Below are positions 1 through 6,870 of a DNA stretch of 64,000 nucleotides, in pieces. Origin of the DNA: Streptomyces caniscabiei (GTDB lineage Bacteria > Actinomycetota > Actinomycetes > Streptomycetales > Streptomycetaceae); NCBI RefSeq assembly GCF_014930365.1, contig NZ_JABXWI010000014.1, positions 124,001 through 188,000 of the forward strand. The letters run 5' to 3'. Within the stretch, counting starts at the first letter, position 1. Each line of letters begins with the position of its first letter. A program made the translations under genes and the position numbers. The notes under the pieces are model-generated. The model saw only the letters and a program-made list of their open reading frames with translations, did not search any database and was not told where the DNA came from.

Positions 1-539
1 GAGACCAACTGGTTGTCGGCCTCCTCCTGCTGGTAGAGGTTCCAGACCGTCCCGTTGGCCTGGGCCATGAGACGTTCCGAGACGCGGTCACGCCGCGCGG
101 TCTGGCCATCCGGCGAGACGTAGGGCGTGCCCGGCTCGGGGGCACCGTCGGGACGCACCGGCCGGTTGGCTCGCTGCTCCCACTTCGCCCGCTCGCGCTC
201 ACGCTCCGACGACTGGCTCATGGCCTCGAACACCTGCTGCCGACGGTCGCGCTCCGCGCTCTCGCGGGCTTCGCGCTGGATCTGTGCGCGGGCCGTCGCC
301 TCCGGGTGCGGCACACCCTGATTGGCGAGCGCACGGGTACGGCGGCGGACGTCGCGCTCGTGCTCCTCGCGGCCCTTGGCGTTGGCCTCGTGGATGCTGC
401 TGTAATCCGTGTCGCCGCGCATCTGACGCTGGATCTCACGCGTCGTGGCGTCGCCCTTCGGCTCCGGGGTCTCGAACCGGCTCGGAGACGTTCCCGCCTT
501 GAGCCGCTCCCACAGTTGCTGAGTGACCTTGTCGGCCAT
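1..539 (-). CDS. Hypothetical charged protein of integrated element (partial)
   Basis: The reading frame opens at an ATG at 537-539 and runs off the left edge, so only about 179 N-terminal residues are visible. They are very rich in Arg, Glu and Gln, with long predicted helices such as residues 55-125, and no membrane segment or signal peptide. It is the third gene of a leftward operon and begins 5 bases after the preceding gene stops. I do not recognise a family. A phage structural or DNA-packaging accessory protein is possible only from its neighbour, a terminase-small-subunit-like gene. The frame is secure because it is long, open and tightly packed against its neighbour. Confidence 0.6.
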   Translation of the reverse strand, partial: MADKVTQQLWERLKAGTSPSRFETPEPKGDATTREIQRQMRGDTDYSSIHEANAKGREEHERDVRRRTRALANQGVPHPEATARAQIQREARESAERDRRQQVFEAMSQSSERERERAKWEQRANRPVRPDGAPEPGTPYVSPDGQTARRDRVSERLMAQANGTVWNLYQQEEADNQLV

Positions 540-544
540 GGTCC

Positions 545-961
545 CTACTCCTCTTCCTCGAAAGCGGCTGGTGTGGCACGGAATGCGTCGGGCACGTCTT
601 GCCGCGCCTGCTGGCTCCGACCCTTGCGGATCATTTCCTCCAGCCCCTTGTCCCTTTCCGGGGACCTGTCGAACGTCTTCCGATATTCGACGCGGGGCAT
701 TTGCTCGACCTTGCACGGCTGAGCCAGGAACTCATCTCGGGGCATCTTTCCCATGATGGCGAGTAGGTCTGCCGTGAAGGTGAGTTCCACGTCTAGGGAT
801 TCGTCGGGCGTCATGAACCAACGCCTACTATCGAGATTATGTCCCCAGATCTCAGGGTGAGGATAGCGATGCTTTTTACAGCCGGGCCCGTGAGTTCGGC
901 AGTAATCCACGGTATTGCGGGATACCTTGCGCTCGGCAGCACTCAGAACCTTAAGGGGCAC
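545..961 (-). CDS. Hypothetical element protein with Cys/His cluster
   Basis: This protein of 138 residues starts on a GTG that overlaps the end of the upstream gene by 11 bases, so the two are probably translationally coupled. Residues 20-31 contain a Cys-Arg-Thr-His...Cys-Lys-Lys-His cluster that could bind a metal ion, but I cannot assign it to a named zinc finger. The C-terminal half is charged and ends in a run of acidic residues. No family is recognised. It is the middle gene of the leftward operon in the integrated element. Confidence 0.6.
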   Translation of the reverse strand: MPLKVLSAAERKVSRNTVDYCRTHGPGCKKHRYPHPEIWGHNLDSRRWFMTPDESLDVELTFTADLLAIMGKMPRDEFLAQPCKVEQMPRVEYRKTFDRSPERDKGLEEMIRKGRSQQARQDVPDAFRATPAAFEEEE

Positions 962-1364
962 TGTCGCCCCATTCCTGCTCCATCGAGTGCACCAGCTTGC
1001 TCGGGGCTTCCACCCCCAGAAGGCGAGCCTTCTTCGCGGCCGTGTCGGTGATGACGCGGAGGAGTTGCGCCTTCTCGCTCACCGTCTCGGCCTCATCCAG
1101 GAGTTCGTACGTGCGCTTGATGACGTCGTCCAGGCTGCGTTCGAGGTTCGTCCGAACCTCGTTGCTCGTGGACTCTCCGAGATTCCTACGAGCACGCTCC
1201 AGGCGGCGTGTGAGGGCGTCTCGCGTAATGCCTTTTTCTCGCCTGATCTGGACGTCCGTGTATCCCTGGTACTTGAGCTGGAATACTTCCTCGGCCTCTC
1301 GGTCGAGTCGGGCATCCCGCTCTGCCCTGGTCTCTACTTTCTGCACGGACTTTGTCATTGCCAT
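951..1364 (-). CDS. HTH protein resembling phage terminase small subunit
   Basis: The protein has 137 residues. The start is the ATG at 1362-1364, chosen because AGGAGG lies 6 bases upstream; a longer frame to 1517 has no such site. Residues 20-55 form a helix-turn-helix-like segment ending in DALTRRLERAR. The C-terminal part ends in AKKARLLGVEAPSK, a pattern common in small terminase subunits of actinophages and related DNA-binding proteins. In such phages this subunit recognises the packaging site and recruits the large ATPase. No large subunit is visible, so the role here is inferred. It is the first gene of a leftward operon and diverges from the HNH gene. Confidence 0.5.
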   Translation of the reverse strand: MAMTKSVQKVETRAERDARLDREAEEVFQLKYQGYTDVQIRREKGITRDALTRRLERARRNLGESTSNEVRTNLERSLDDVIKRTYELLDEAETVSEKAQLLRVITDTAAKKARLLGVEAPSKLVHSMEQEWGDSAP

Positions 1365-1435
1365 TTCCTCCCTCCTGAATTTCAAGTGCCGCCCAAGTGA
1401 TATACCTCGTTTGGCTATTCGAGAGTGACAGAGAA

Positions 1436-1451
1436 TTGACATCGATGTCAA
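1436..1451. promoter_or_regulatory. 16-bp perfect palindrome in divergent promoter
   Basis: TTGACATCGATGTCAA is a perfect palindrome lying directly before the ribosome site of the HNH gene and 72 bases upstream of the terminase-like gene. Each half carries a TTGACA-like -35 hexamer. It is a good candidate operator for a dimeric repressor controlling both directions. The regulator is unknown. Confidence 0.45.
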
Positions 1452-1461
1452 GGTGATGTAT

Positions 1462-1983
1462 ATGGCGCGCGACGCGGGGAAACCGCAATATCGCGGATAT
1501 CGTGGATTCATGAGCAATCGATACGTGGATGCCTATACCCGCTTCGTGGATAACGTCGATATCTCGGGCGGGCCCAATGCGTGCTGGCCCTGGAAAGGTC
1601 ATCGCACCGAGAAGGGGTACGGAGTCTTTCAGGTCGGCGGAAAGAAGGTCCGCGCTCATCGGTGGTTCGCGGAACGGATCATCGGCGAGGAGCTAGAGCC
1701 GGATCTCTTTGTCTGCCACACCTGCGACGTGACTTACTGCCAGAACCCGCGTCACTGGTTCATCGGTGACGCTCTCGACAACAACCGCGACAAGGCAGCC
1801 AAGGGCAGGCATCCGGGCGGTTATCACGGGAATCAGAACGAGTCCAAGACGCACTGCCTACGAGGCCACGCGTTCAACGCTGAGAACACGCGGATAGACA
1901 GACGTGGCTTTCGTGCGTGCCTGGCGTGCGACCCGATCCAGCATGGACGTACCACACCAGTCAGAAAGGCTCTCGCCGCTTAG
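1462..1983 (+). CDS. HNH endonuclease of the integrated element
   Basis: The protein has 173 residues. The ATG at 1462 is preferred because AGGTGA sits 5 bases upstream. Residues 60-117 match the phage-type HNH_3 fold. They contain an AHRWFAERIIG segment, a Cys-X2-Cys...Cys zinc site (VCHTCDVTYC), and NPRHWFIGDALDNNRDKAAKGRH, which carries the catalytic His and Asn. A second CxxGH...CxxC pair near residues 133-156 probably binds another zinc ion. Such enzymes nick or cut double-stranded DNA and often sit beside phage terminase genes, where they assist packaging. It diverges from the terminase-like gene here, which fits that role, although a homing role is also possible. Confidence 0.8.
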   Translation: MARDAGKPQYRGYRGFMSNRYVDAYTRFVDNVDISGGPNACWPWKGHRTEKGYGVFQVGGKKVRAHRWFAERIIGEELEPDLFVCHTCDVTYCQNPRHWFIGDALDNNRDKAAKGRHPGGYHGNQNESKTHCLRGHAFNAENTRIDRRGFRACLACDPIQHGRTTPVRKALAA

Positions 1984-2169
1984 TCGTCTCGCGTATGCGA
2001 GCGAACGTCACGCGCTCTCTTGTGCGTTAGGGCGACAGAATCGCGTCTCTCGGCTCCCAGCACAGCGCGAGCGACAGAAGACACGCACTCGCTAACCGAT
2101 CTCGCCAGACGCGCGCACAGAGCTTTCCGTCATTCTGGCTGGTCAGTGAGTGCCGGCGAGCACGCCGAA

Positions 2170-2200
2170 AAGCCCCCGACTCGTGGTGAGTCAGGGGCTT
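2170..2200. terminator. Bidirectional hairpin terminator
   Basis: AAGCCCC-C-GACTC, a 5-base loop, then GAGTC-A-GGGGCTT forms a nearly perfect stem. It lies between the convergent HNH gene and the Lys/Ala-rich gene and can end transcription from both sides. Confidence 0.75.
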
Positions 2201-2216
2201 CTCTGCTGGGGCTGGG

Positions 2217-2492
2217 CTACTTCGCGGCGTCGTCGGCCTTCGGCTCGACAGCCTTCGCAGGAGCGGGCGTTGTCTTCTTCGCGGGGGTCGCTCGGGTGGG
2301 CGACTTCTTCGCAGTCGGAGCGGCAGCGGCCGTCGCGGTCTTCTTCGCGGGAGCCTTCGCGGTCCCTGCCGTCGGCGCCTTCGCGGCGGTCTCGCCCAGT
2401 GCCTCGGCGCGCATGGTCTTTCTGCACGCTGCACGCCCGGCCTTCGTCTTCTCGTGGGCGCAGTTGCTGTGGTCGAAGTGCTGGCGGGTCAT
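2217..2492 (-). CDS. Small Lys/Ala/Pro-rich basic protein
   Basis: This is a 91-residue protein. The ATG at 2490-2492 is chosen because AGGGAG lies 5 bases upstream; the frame stays open further but without a good start. The N-terminal 25 residues hold HFDHSNCAHEKTKAGRAACRK, a Cys/His-containing segment. The rest is a repetitive AKAPAKK-type tail like that of histone H1 or HU-extension proteins. It may bind DNA non-specifically. It is in the accessory region and read leftward. The function is not established, and composition alone is weak evidence. Confidence 0.55.
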   Translation of the reverse strand: MTRQHFDHSNCAHEKTKAGRAACRKTMRAEALGETAAKAPTAGTAKAPAKKTATAAAAPTAKKSPTRATPAKKTTPAPAKAVEPKADDAAK

Positions 2493-2680
2493 CTCGTCTC
2501 CCTGGTTCGTCGTGTCTTGCTGACACGGCGAAGCTAGGAAATCGACGAGTGCCGTCCGTAGGGTCTCGGCTGGACTCCGTGGTGAATCGTGATCCTGGCT
2601 CATGGCTCCTCGTCGTGTCGATGACCCAGGCGGGTGTGGAACACGGAGACGTCCCACACCCGCCCTGTCGTGCGGTGTTG

Positions 2681-2953
2681 CTAGTCCGTGCCGTCTGTCT
2701 CGACGGCCGGGCGTTCGTGCTCTTCCTGGTCGGCTCGCGTCACCCTCGCGTGGTCGGTGACGACGCGGCGGAACAGGTCGTGCCCCGTCTTGGCCGTGTG
2801 CCGTAGCGCCCAGTCCTGGGCGTCGTCCTGCTTGCCCTGCGGGCCTGACTCCTGGCCGCACTCAAAGGCCGTACAGAAGACCTCGAACGTGTACCCGCCT
2901 TCGGGAGCGTGGCGGATCGTGTGGTCTACGAAGCGGTACACGGCTCGGGTCAC
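2681..2953 (-). CDS. DUF7848-family protein
   Basis: This protein of 90 residues starts on a GTG whose last bases overlap the TGA of the gene before it, a classic 4-base GTGA coupling. The pattern TRAVYRFVDHTIRHAPEGG...ECGQESGP...AQDWALRHTAKTGHDLFRRV matches what I know of DUF7848, a small actinomycete family common on integrative elements. Conserved Cys residues (FCTAFECG) may bind metal. The biochemical role is unknown. It is the third gene of the leftward operon that starts at 3491. Confidence 0.75.
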   Translation of the reverse strand: MTRAVYRFVDHTIRHAPEGGYTFEVFCTAFECGQESGPQGKQDDAQDWALRHTAKTGHDLFRRVVTDHARVTRADQEEHERPAVETDGTD

Positions 2954-3177
2954 AGGACAGCTCCAGTGCTCTGTGCGTTGGCTTGCTTGACCTTCACGGA
3001 CAACACTTCTTCCGGGCTCAGCGGCTCCGCGTAACCAGGGGACACCTCCCACTCACGACCACCGCCCAGCGGGCGGAGCATGAAGTAGGGACCTTGCTTG
3101 CCCATGAACTCGCCGATGCGGTCTCTGGCTGTGTCTCGCACCAGAGCGCCCGGCGCGGGGAGTTCGGCGTCAGTCAT
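2950..3177 (-). CDS. Small conserved accessory protein
   Basis: This 75-residue protein starts at the ATG at 3175-3177. The start codon overlaps the stop of the previous gene by 4 bases (ATGA), and its own stop overlaps the next gene in the same way. The text runs LPAPGALVRDTARDRIGEFMGKQGPYFMLRPLGGGREWEVSPG, a small beta-rich fold seen in many Streptomyces accessory operons beside DUF7848 genes. No reaction is known. The tight overlaps indicate the three proteins are made together. Confidence 0.65.
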   Translation of the reverse strand: MTDAELPAPGALVRDTARDRIGEFMGKQGPYFMLRPLGGGREWEVSPGYAEPLSPEEVLSVKVKQANAQSTGAVL

Positions 3178-3491
3178 ACCGCCGCTCCATGGAAGTCGAT
3201 GCCGAGGGTTGCCAGGGTGGCGGCTGTGCGCCGGTCCCGCTGCCGTCGCCGTTCCTGCTCTCGCTCGTACGCGACGAGGTACGGGCGGATGAGCGGGGTG
3301 TCCTCGCCTCGCAGATACGCGGGCGGACGAGGGGAGCGGGGAAGATCCACACCCACCGCTGAGCGCGTGATGGTCAGCCGTCGTGTCGGCGAATCCGCGG
3401 GAGAGTGCGGTGTCGGCTCGGGTGAGGTAGCGCGGCGCTTGCCGGTCGATGGCATGAGCCACGAGAGGATGAGGGCCAGTAGAGTTCTCAC
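3174..3491 (-). CDS. Small conserved accessory protein, operon leader
   Basis: The protein has 105 residues. The GTG at 3489-3491 is chosen because AAGGAG lies 8 bases upstream. The first 15 residues are hydrophobic. A Pro/Ser/Arg-rich linker follows, then the segment PPAYLRGEDTPLIRPYLVAYEREQERRRQRDRRTA, which recurs in actinomycete accessory proteins. The C-terminus is helical and highly charged. It is the first gene of the 3491-2681 operon and diverges from the GntR gene. The role is unknown. Confidence 0.6.
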   Translation of the reverse strand: MRTLLALILSWLMPSTGKRRATSPEPTPHSPADSPTRRLTITRSAVGVDLPRSPRPPAYLRGEDTPLIRPYLVAYEREQERRRQRDRRTAATLATLGIDFHGAAV

Positions 3492-3601
3492 GTCGGTCAC
3501 TCCTTGGGTGATCGGCCACGCCCCCGGACTGTTCGCGCAGTCGCGGGGGTCTTCCGTTTGGGCGGTGCTATGGGTGCTGTCAAGGTCCTGCGCTATCGAG
3601 C

Positions 3602-3648
3602 ATACGCGCATTCGCGTATACGCGGTCGCGTGATCTCGCGCATTCGCG
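3602..3648. promoter_or_regulatory. Direct and inverted repeats: candidate GntR operator
   Basis: CGCGCATTCGCG occurs twice in direct orientation (3605-3616 and 3637-3648, 32 bases apart). Between them lies the perfect palindrome CGCGTATACGCG (3613-3624), and ATACGCG...CGCGTAT forms an inverted repeat at 3602-3619. The cluster ends 13 bases before the GntR start and lies in the divergent promoter region. GntR regulators such as KorSA of pSAM2 bind similar repeat arrays and repress themselves. The assignment is inferred from position. Confidence 0.5.
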
Positions 3649-3661
3649 GACGCTGAGAAAC

Positions 3662-3892
3662 ATGGATCTTGACCGCAGCAAGCCCGTATGGCCCCAGGTC
3701 GCGGCGGAACTGCGCCGCCGTCTCGACGCTGGCCAGTACGAGAAGGGCTCTCGGTTCCCCGCCGTGAATGAGTTGGCCGCCGAGATGGACGTAGCCCCGT
3801 CCACAGTGCAGAAGGCCGTGGCCGCTCTCCGTGAGGAAGGACGCCTCTACACCGTGCTCGGGCAAGGCTCGTTCGTGAAGGATGACGAGTAG
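3662..3892 (+). CDS. Small GntR-family winged-helix repressor
   Basis: This protein of 76 residues is almost exactly one GntR winged helix-turn-helix domain. Residues 7-70 cover WPQVAAELRRRLDAGQYEKGSRFPAVNELAAEMDVAPSTVQKAVAALREEGRLYTVLGQGSFV, with the recognition helix at STVQKAVAAL and the wing GQGSFV. There is no effector-binding domain, unlike standard 230-residue GntR proteins. Stand-alone domains of this kind occur on actinomycete integrative elements, where they repress transfer or replication genes. The repeats just upstream suggest it represses both itself and the divergent operon. Confidence 0.85.
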   Translation: MDLDRSKPVWPQVAAELRRRLDAGQYEKGSRFPAVNELAAEMDVAPSTVQKAVAALREEGRLYTVLGQGSFVKDDE

Positions 3893-3937
3893 GCGCGGCG
3901 GTCATGGTTCGAGTCTGAAAGCCCGGAGCACTCACTT

Positions 3938-3984
3938 CCGGTGACTGGGTGTTGACTGCCCGGTGACTGTCTACGCTGGCACCA
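3938..3984 (+). promoter_or_regulatory. Promoter with duplicated 10-bp box, leaderless start
   Basis: TTGACT (3952-3957) and TACGCT (3972-3977) form a plausible but tightly spaced promoter. Transcription would start at or next to the ATG at 3984, giving a leaderless mRNA. CCGGTGACTG occurs twice, at 3938-3947 and 3960-3969, two helical turns apart and overlapping the promoter. This suggests an autoregulatory operator. Confidence 0.45.
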
Positions 3985-5207
3985 TGAGCGGGGAGTTCGG
4001 GCAGCGCGTGAGAGCCGCGCTACAGGAACGGCGGCTATCGATCCGTGCTGCCTCGCGGTTGATGAACTACGACCACGCGTTTCTGTCGCGGGTCCTCGCT
4101 GGCAAGCAACTGCCGTCCATGGAGCTGGCCGAGAGCCTGGACCGCTTACTCGGTGCGGACGGCGAAGTGGTCGCGCTGGCGGCTCGCCTGCTGGAAGGGG
4201 ATGGCGAGTCCCACACCCAACCGTCTATGCCGACGCTGGATGACTTCCTTCCCGAGGGTGACCCACTCAGTCTGCTTACGGTGCGCTCACCTCGGCGGGT
4301 GGGTGTGGGAGAAGTGCTCGACCTACAGAAGCGCGTCCACGGGCTACGCCTCGCCGACGACGTTCTAGCGGGTGGTGACCTCATCGGTCCGGCGCTGCGA
4401 GAGCTGCGGAAGACCGTCCGCCTGTACCGCGAGAACACGCACACGGAAGAGGTCGGCCGCGCGCTTCTGGTCCAGATCGGAGAGCTGGCACAGATCGCCG
4501 GATGGATCGCATCCGACGCCGGACGGCACGAGGAAGCCGAGCGGATCTATCGTCTCGGTCTGAGCGCAGCCAAGCAGGCCGAGGACATGACGCTTGCCGG
4601 GAACCTGGCTGGCTCGCTCGCCTACCAGATGAGCAACACGGGTCGGACAGACGAGGGCCTGACGCTGGCTCAGGCTGCGCTCCACGACGCGGGAGACGAT
4701 GCGCCGGGTAAGGCTCGCGCCCTGTACTGGGACCGCGTCGCGTGGGCGCACACACAAGCGGGCGGGACGGAGAACGCACGTGCCGCCATGCGCGCGCTGG
4801 GCGAGGCCGGAGAAGCGCTGAGCCAGGGTGAGGACGCGGAAGGTGCCGACGAGCCGCCCGATTACCTGTACTGGGTGGACGCGGGCGAACTCCAGGTAAT
4901 GGAGTCACGCGTCTATACGGAGCTCCGTAGGCCGCTGCGAGCGGTGCCGCTGCTCCGTGATGTGCTCTCGGGTTACGACGCCACGCACACACGAGAGATG
5001 GCCCTGTACCTGTCCTGGCTCGCTATCGCGCTGGCGGATGCGAACGAGCCAGAGGAAGCGGCGGCCGTGGCCGAGCGCGTGATCCGCATAGCGGCAGACG
5101 TGGCCTCGGAGCGCACAGCCGAACGGGTCCGCGTCGTACTGGCCAGGCTCCAGGAGTACGCGGACGTGCCAGAGGTCGCGGCACTGCTGGCCGACCACGC
5201 AGCCTGA
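3984..5207 (+). CDS. XRE-type HTH regulator with TPR-like domain
   Basis: The protein has 407 residues from the ATG at 3984; an in-frame GTG at 3963 is less likely because the promoter lies over it. Residues 5-60 form a Cro/C1-type helix-turn-helix (FGQRVRAALQERRLSIRAASRLMNYDHAFLSRVLAGKQLPS). The remaining 300 residues are Ala/Leu/Glu-rich helices in tetratricopeptide style, for example GRHEEAERIYRLGLSAAKQA and AEEAAAVAERVIRIA. Such proteins are often signal-responsive regulators of integrative elements or development. It lies between the GntR gene and the integrase, so control of excision or transfer is likely but inferred. Confidence 0.75.
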   Translation: MSGEFGQRVRAALQERRLSIRAASRLMNYDHAFLSRVLAGKQLPSMELAESLDRLLGADGEVVALAARLLEGDGESHTQPSMPTLDDFLPEGDPLSLLTVRSPRRVGVGEVLDLQKRVHGLRLADDVLAGGDLIGPALRELRKTVRLYRENTHTEEVGRALLVQIGELAQIAGWIASDAGRHEEAERIYRLGLSAAKQAEDMTLAGNLAGSLAYQMSNTGRTDEGLTLAQAALHDAGDDAPGKARALYWDRVAWAHTQAGGTENARAAMRALGEAGEALSQGEDAEGADEPPDYLYWVDAGELQVMESRVYTELRRPLRAVPLLRDVLSGYDATHTREMALYLSWLAIALADANEPEEAAAVAERVIRIAADVASERTAERVRVVLARLQEYADVPEVAALLADHAA

Positions 5208-5305
5208 CACGGTGGGTGTGGAACGGAGATGCACCACACCCACCGTCGTCACTCAGCGCTCAGCCGGCCGTCTACCGTGGGTGACGGTTGAACGGCGAGC
5301 GACGG

Positions 5306-6436
5306 TCAGGAGTAGCGGTCGCCCAGGTTGTGCATGGTGTTGACCGCGCGCTGACTGGCCATGTCGGCCCCGTACCTGCGCAGCATGGCCGGGCTCTTCC
5401 ACCCTCGGATGGCCATGATGTGCTCGCCGGATACGCCCCTGGCTTTCAGGTCATCCGCCCACGAGTGGCACCAGCAGTGCGGCGACACCTCGGCCGAGTC
5501 GTACCCGGCTCGCTCTGCCACCCGCTTGGTCATGTTCCACAGACCCGAGTAACCGAGCCGTGGGCGGTTGTTGAGGCCGAGCCAGAGCCACGGCTCAGCG
5601 TGCCGCTTGTGTGTGGTGCGGAGACGTAGGTACCGCTGGAGCGCCTTGACCGTGGACGGCTGTAGCGGAATGACCCGGCCATCGATGCTGTTGCGGTCCA
5701 TCTTGAGCGGGACGACGACGAGAACCGCTCCCTGGAGATCCAGGTCCTGGACGCGGATGTTCAGGATCTCCTCTGCGCGCAGGCCCTCAGTCAGCACACG
5801 GAGAAGCGCGTGGTCCCGCGTGGTCTCGAAGTCCTTTCGCCCTGGTCCCCATGCGGTGATATCCAGCGTGTCCTGGATGAACTCCTCGGACAGGGTCTTT
5901 GGCTTGCCGAGCTGCGGAGCCGCGTACTTGTGGAACTTCGGGTCGTCGTACGGGTTCGGGTGGTCGTACTCCTCGGAGAGGTAGACGAACAGCGCGCGGA
6001 GGTTCCGCTGTGTCGTGTTGACCCCGCCCGTGTATCCGCCTTTCCCGTCCTGGCTCTTGGGCACGTCCTTGGTCTGGTACCACCAGCGGAAGAACGCGTT
6101 GGCTGTCGAGACATCCACGTCGGTGAACGAGGTGACTTCCACACCCACCGCGTTGACGTGCTGCGATGCTCCGATCCAGGCAGAGAGTGCCTTGCCCGCG
6201 TTCACGTAGGCATTGATCGTCTTCCGCTGGAAGGGGCGACCGTGCTTGTTCGTCGTGGTCGACAGGTGCAAGTCAAGCTCAGCGATGAGCGCTGCCCTGA
6301 CGTCCTCGGGCGACGTGAGCGCACGTACGGACGCGGCAGAGTGCGCACGAGTGTCTGTGTCTGTCGCGCTCTCGGCGACTCTCCTAGGAGCGCGTAGCGC
6401 GCTCTTGCGCGCACCCTTCTGTACTGCCTCGGCCAT
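5306..6436 (-). CDS. Tyrosine recombinase (integrase), catalytic Arg replaced
   Basis: This 376-residue integrase has an N-terminal SAM-like core-binding domain (about 50-165) and a C-terminal catalytic domain (about 185-365). Visible catalytic features are Arg in TEGLRAEEIL, the beta-hairpin Lys in PLKMDRNSIDGR, the Trp of RGWKSP and the nucleophile Tyr in RRYGAD. At the normally invariant His-X-X-Arg box the protein reads His320-Cys-Trp-Cys323, so the second catalytic Arg is Cys (codon TGC at 5468-5470). A single C-to-T change from CGC would explain this. The gene lies beside tRNA-Cys, the expected place for a site-specific integrase. Activity is doubtful. Confidence 0.88.
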   Translation of the reverse strand: MAEAVQKGARKSALRAPRRVAESATDTDTRAHSAASVRALTSPEDVRAALIAELDLHLSTTTNKHGRPFQRKTINAYVNAGKALSAWIGASQHVNAVGVEVTSFTDVDVSTANAFFRWWYQTKDVPKSQDGKGGYTGGVNTTQRNLRALFVYLSEEYDHPNPYDDPKFHKYAAPQLGKPKTLSEEFIQDTLDITAWGPGRKDFETTRDHALLRVLTEGLRAEEILNIRVQDLDLQGAVLVVVPLKMDRNSIDGRVIPLQPSTVKALQRYLRLRTTHKRHAEPWLWLGLNNRPRLGYSGLWNMTKRVAERAGYDSAEVSPHCWCHSWADDLKARGVSGEHIMAIRGWKSPAMLRRYGADMASQRAVNTMHNLGDRYS

Positions 6437-6443
6437 GGTCTAT

Positions 6444-6465
6444 GGCTCCCTCGGTTCGAGGAGCC
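6444..6465 (-). promoter_or_regulatory. Hairpin covering the integrase ribosome site
   Basis: GGCTC-C-CTCG, a 3-base loop, CGAG-GAGCC folds into a stem on the transcript. The only purine-rich ribosome site of the integrase (GAGGGAG, complement of 6446-6452) sits in one arm, 8-9 bases before the start. The fold could lower translation. This is inferred from sequence only. Confidence 0.35.
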
Positions 6466-6483
6466 AGAGCGTCAAGCGACTTA

Positions 6484-6519
6484 CCCGGCTCCATGACGAC
6501 TAGGAGTCACAGAGCCGGG
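6484..6519. repeat. Inverted repeat between integrase and tRNA-Cys
   Basis: CCCGGCTC (6484-6491) and GAGCCGGG (6512-6519) are perfect inverted arms, with a second small inverted repeat GACT...AGTC inside. The position between integrase and tRNA is where arm-type integrase or excisionase sites usually lie. It could equally be the tRNA terminator. Confidence 0.45.
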
Positions 6520-6564
6520 CGGCACTGTCTGTTCCGCGTTTACGCAGCTCAGACCACGTATCAG

Positions 6565-6636
6565 AGGCCGTGGCGGGAATCGAACCCGCGTAATTCGCTT
6601 TGCAGGCGAGTCCCTGAACCACTCGGGCACACGGCC
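6565..6636 (-). tRNA. tRNA-Cys (GCA)
   Basis: The 72-base cloverleaf has acceptor arms GGCCGTG and CACGGCC, a D arm CCC...GGG, the anticodon loop CTGCAAA (anticodon GCA) and a T arm GCGGG-TTCGATT-CCCGC. The anticodon stem reads CTCGC opposite GCGAA, so its outermost pair is a C-A mismatch. CCA is not encoded. The 3' end faces the integrase, as expected if the element inserted into this tRNA and rebuilt its 3' part. The attachment core should be this 3' portion; the partner copy is outside the window. Confidence 0.93.
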
Positions 6637-6870
6637 GGGTCGGAGTGTGGGCCCCGGTGGGGGCTGGTGCTCCGGACTCGATGTGTCGACCGTAGGCGGG
6701 GGCGGGTGGGGGGCTCAAGGGCGGTGGGGGTGCTGCAACGGGACTGCCATACGCCGTTCATGAATGAGGGGTGCAGGGGGCAGGGCGGGCCGGTCTTACG
6801 ACCAAGGTCCTGGAGGCTGGGGGGCTTTGGACAGGGGCGAAAGTCAGTCGTGCCCCTTACGCTGGCTCGC

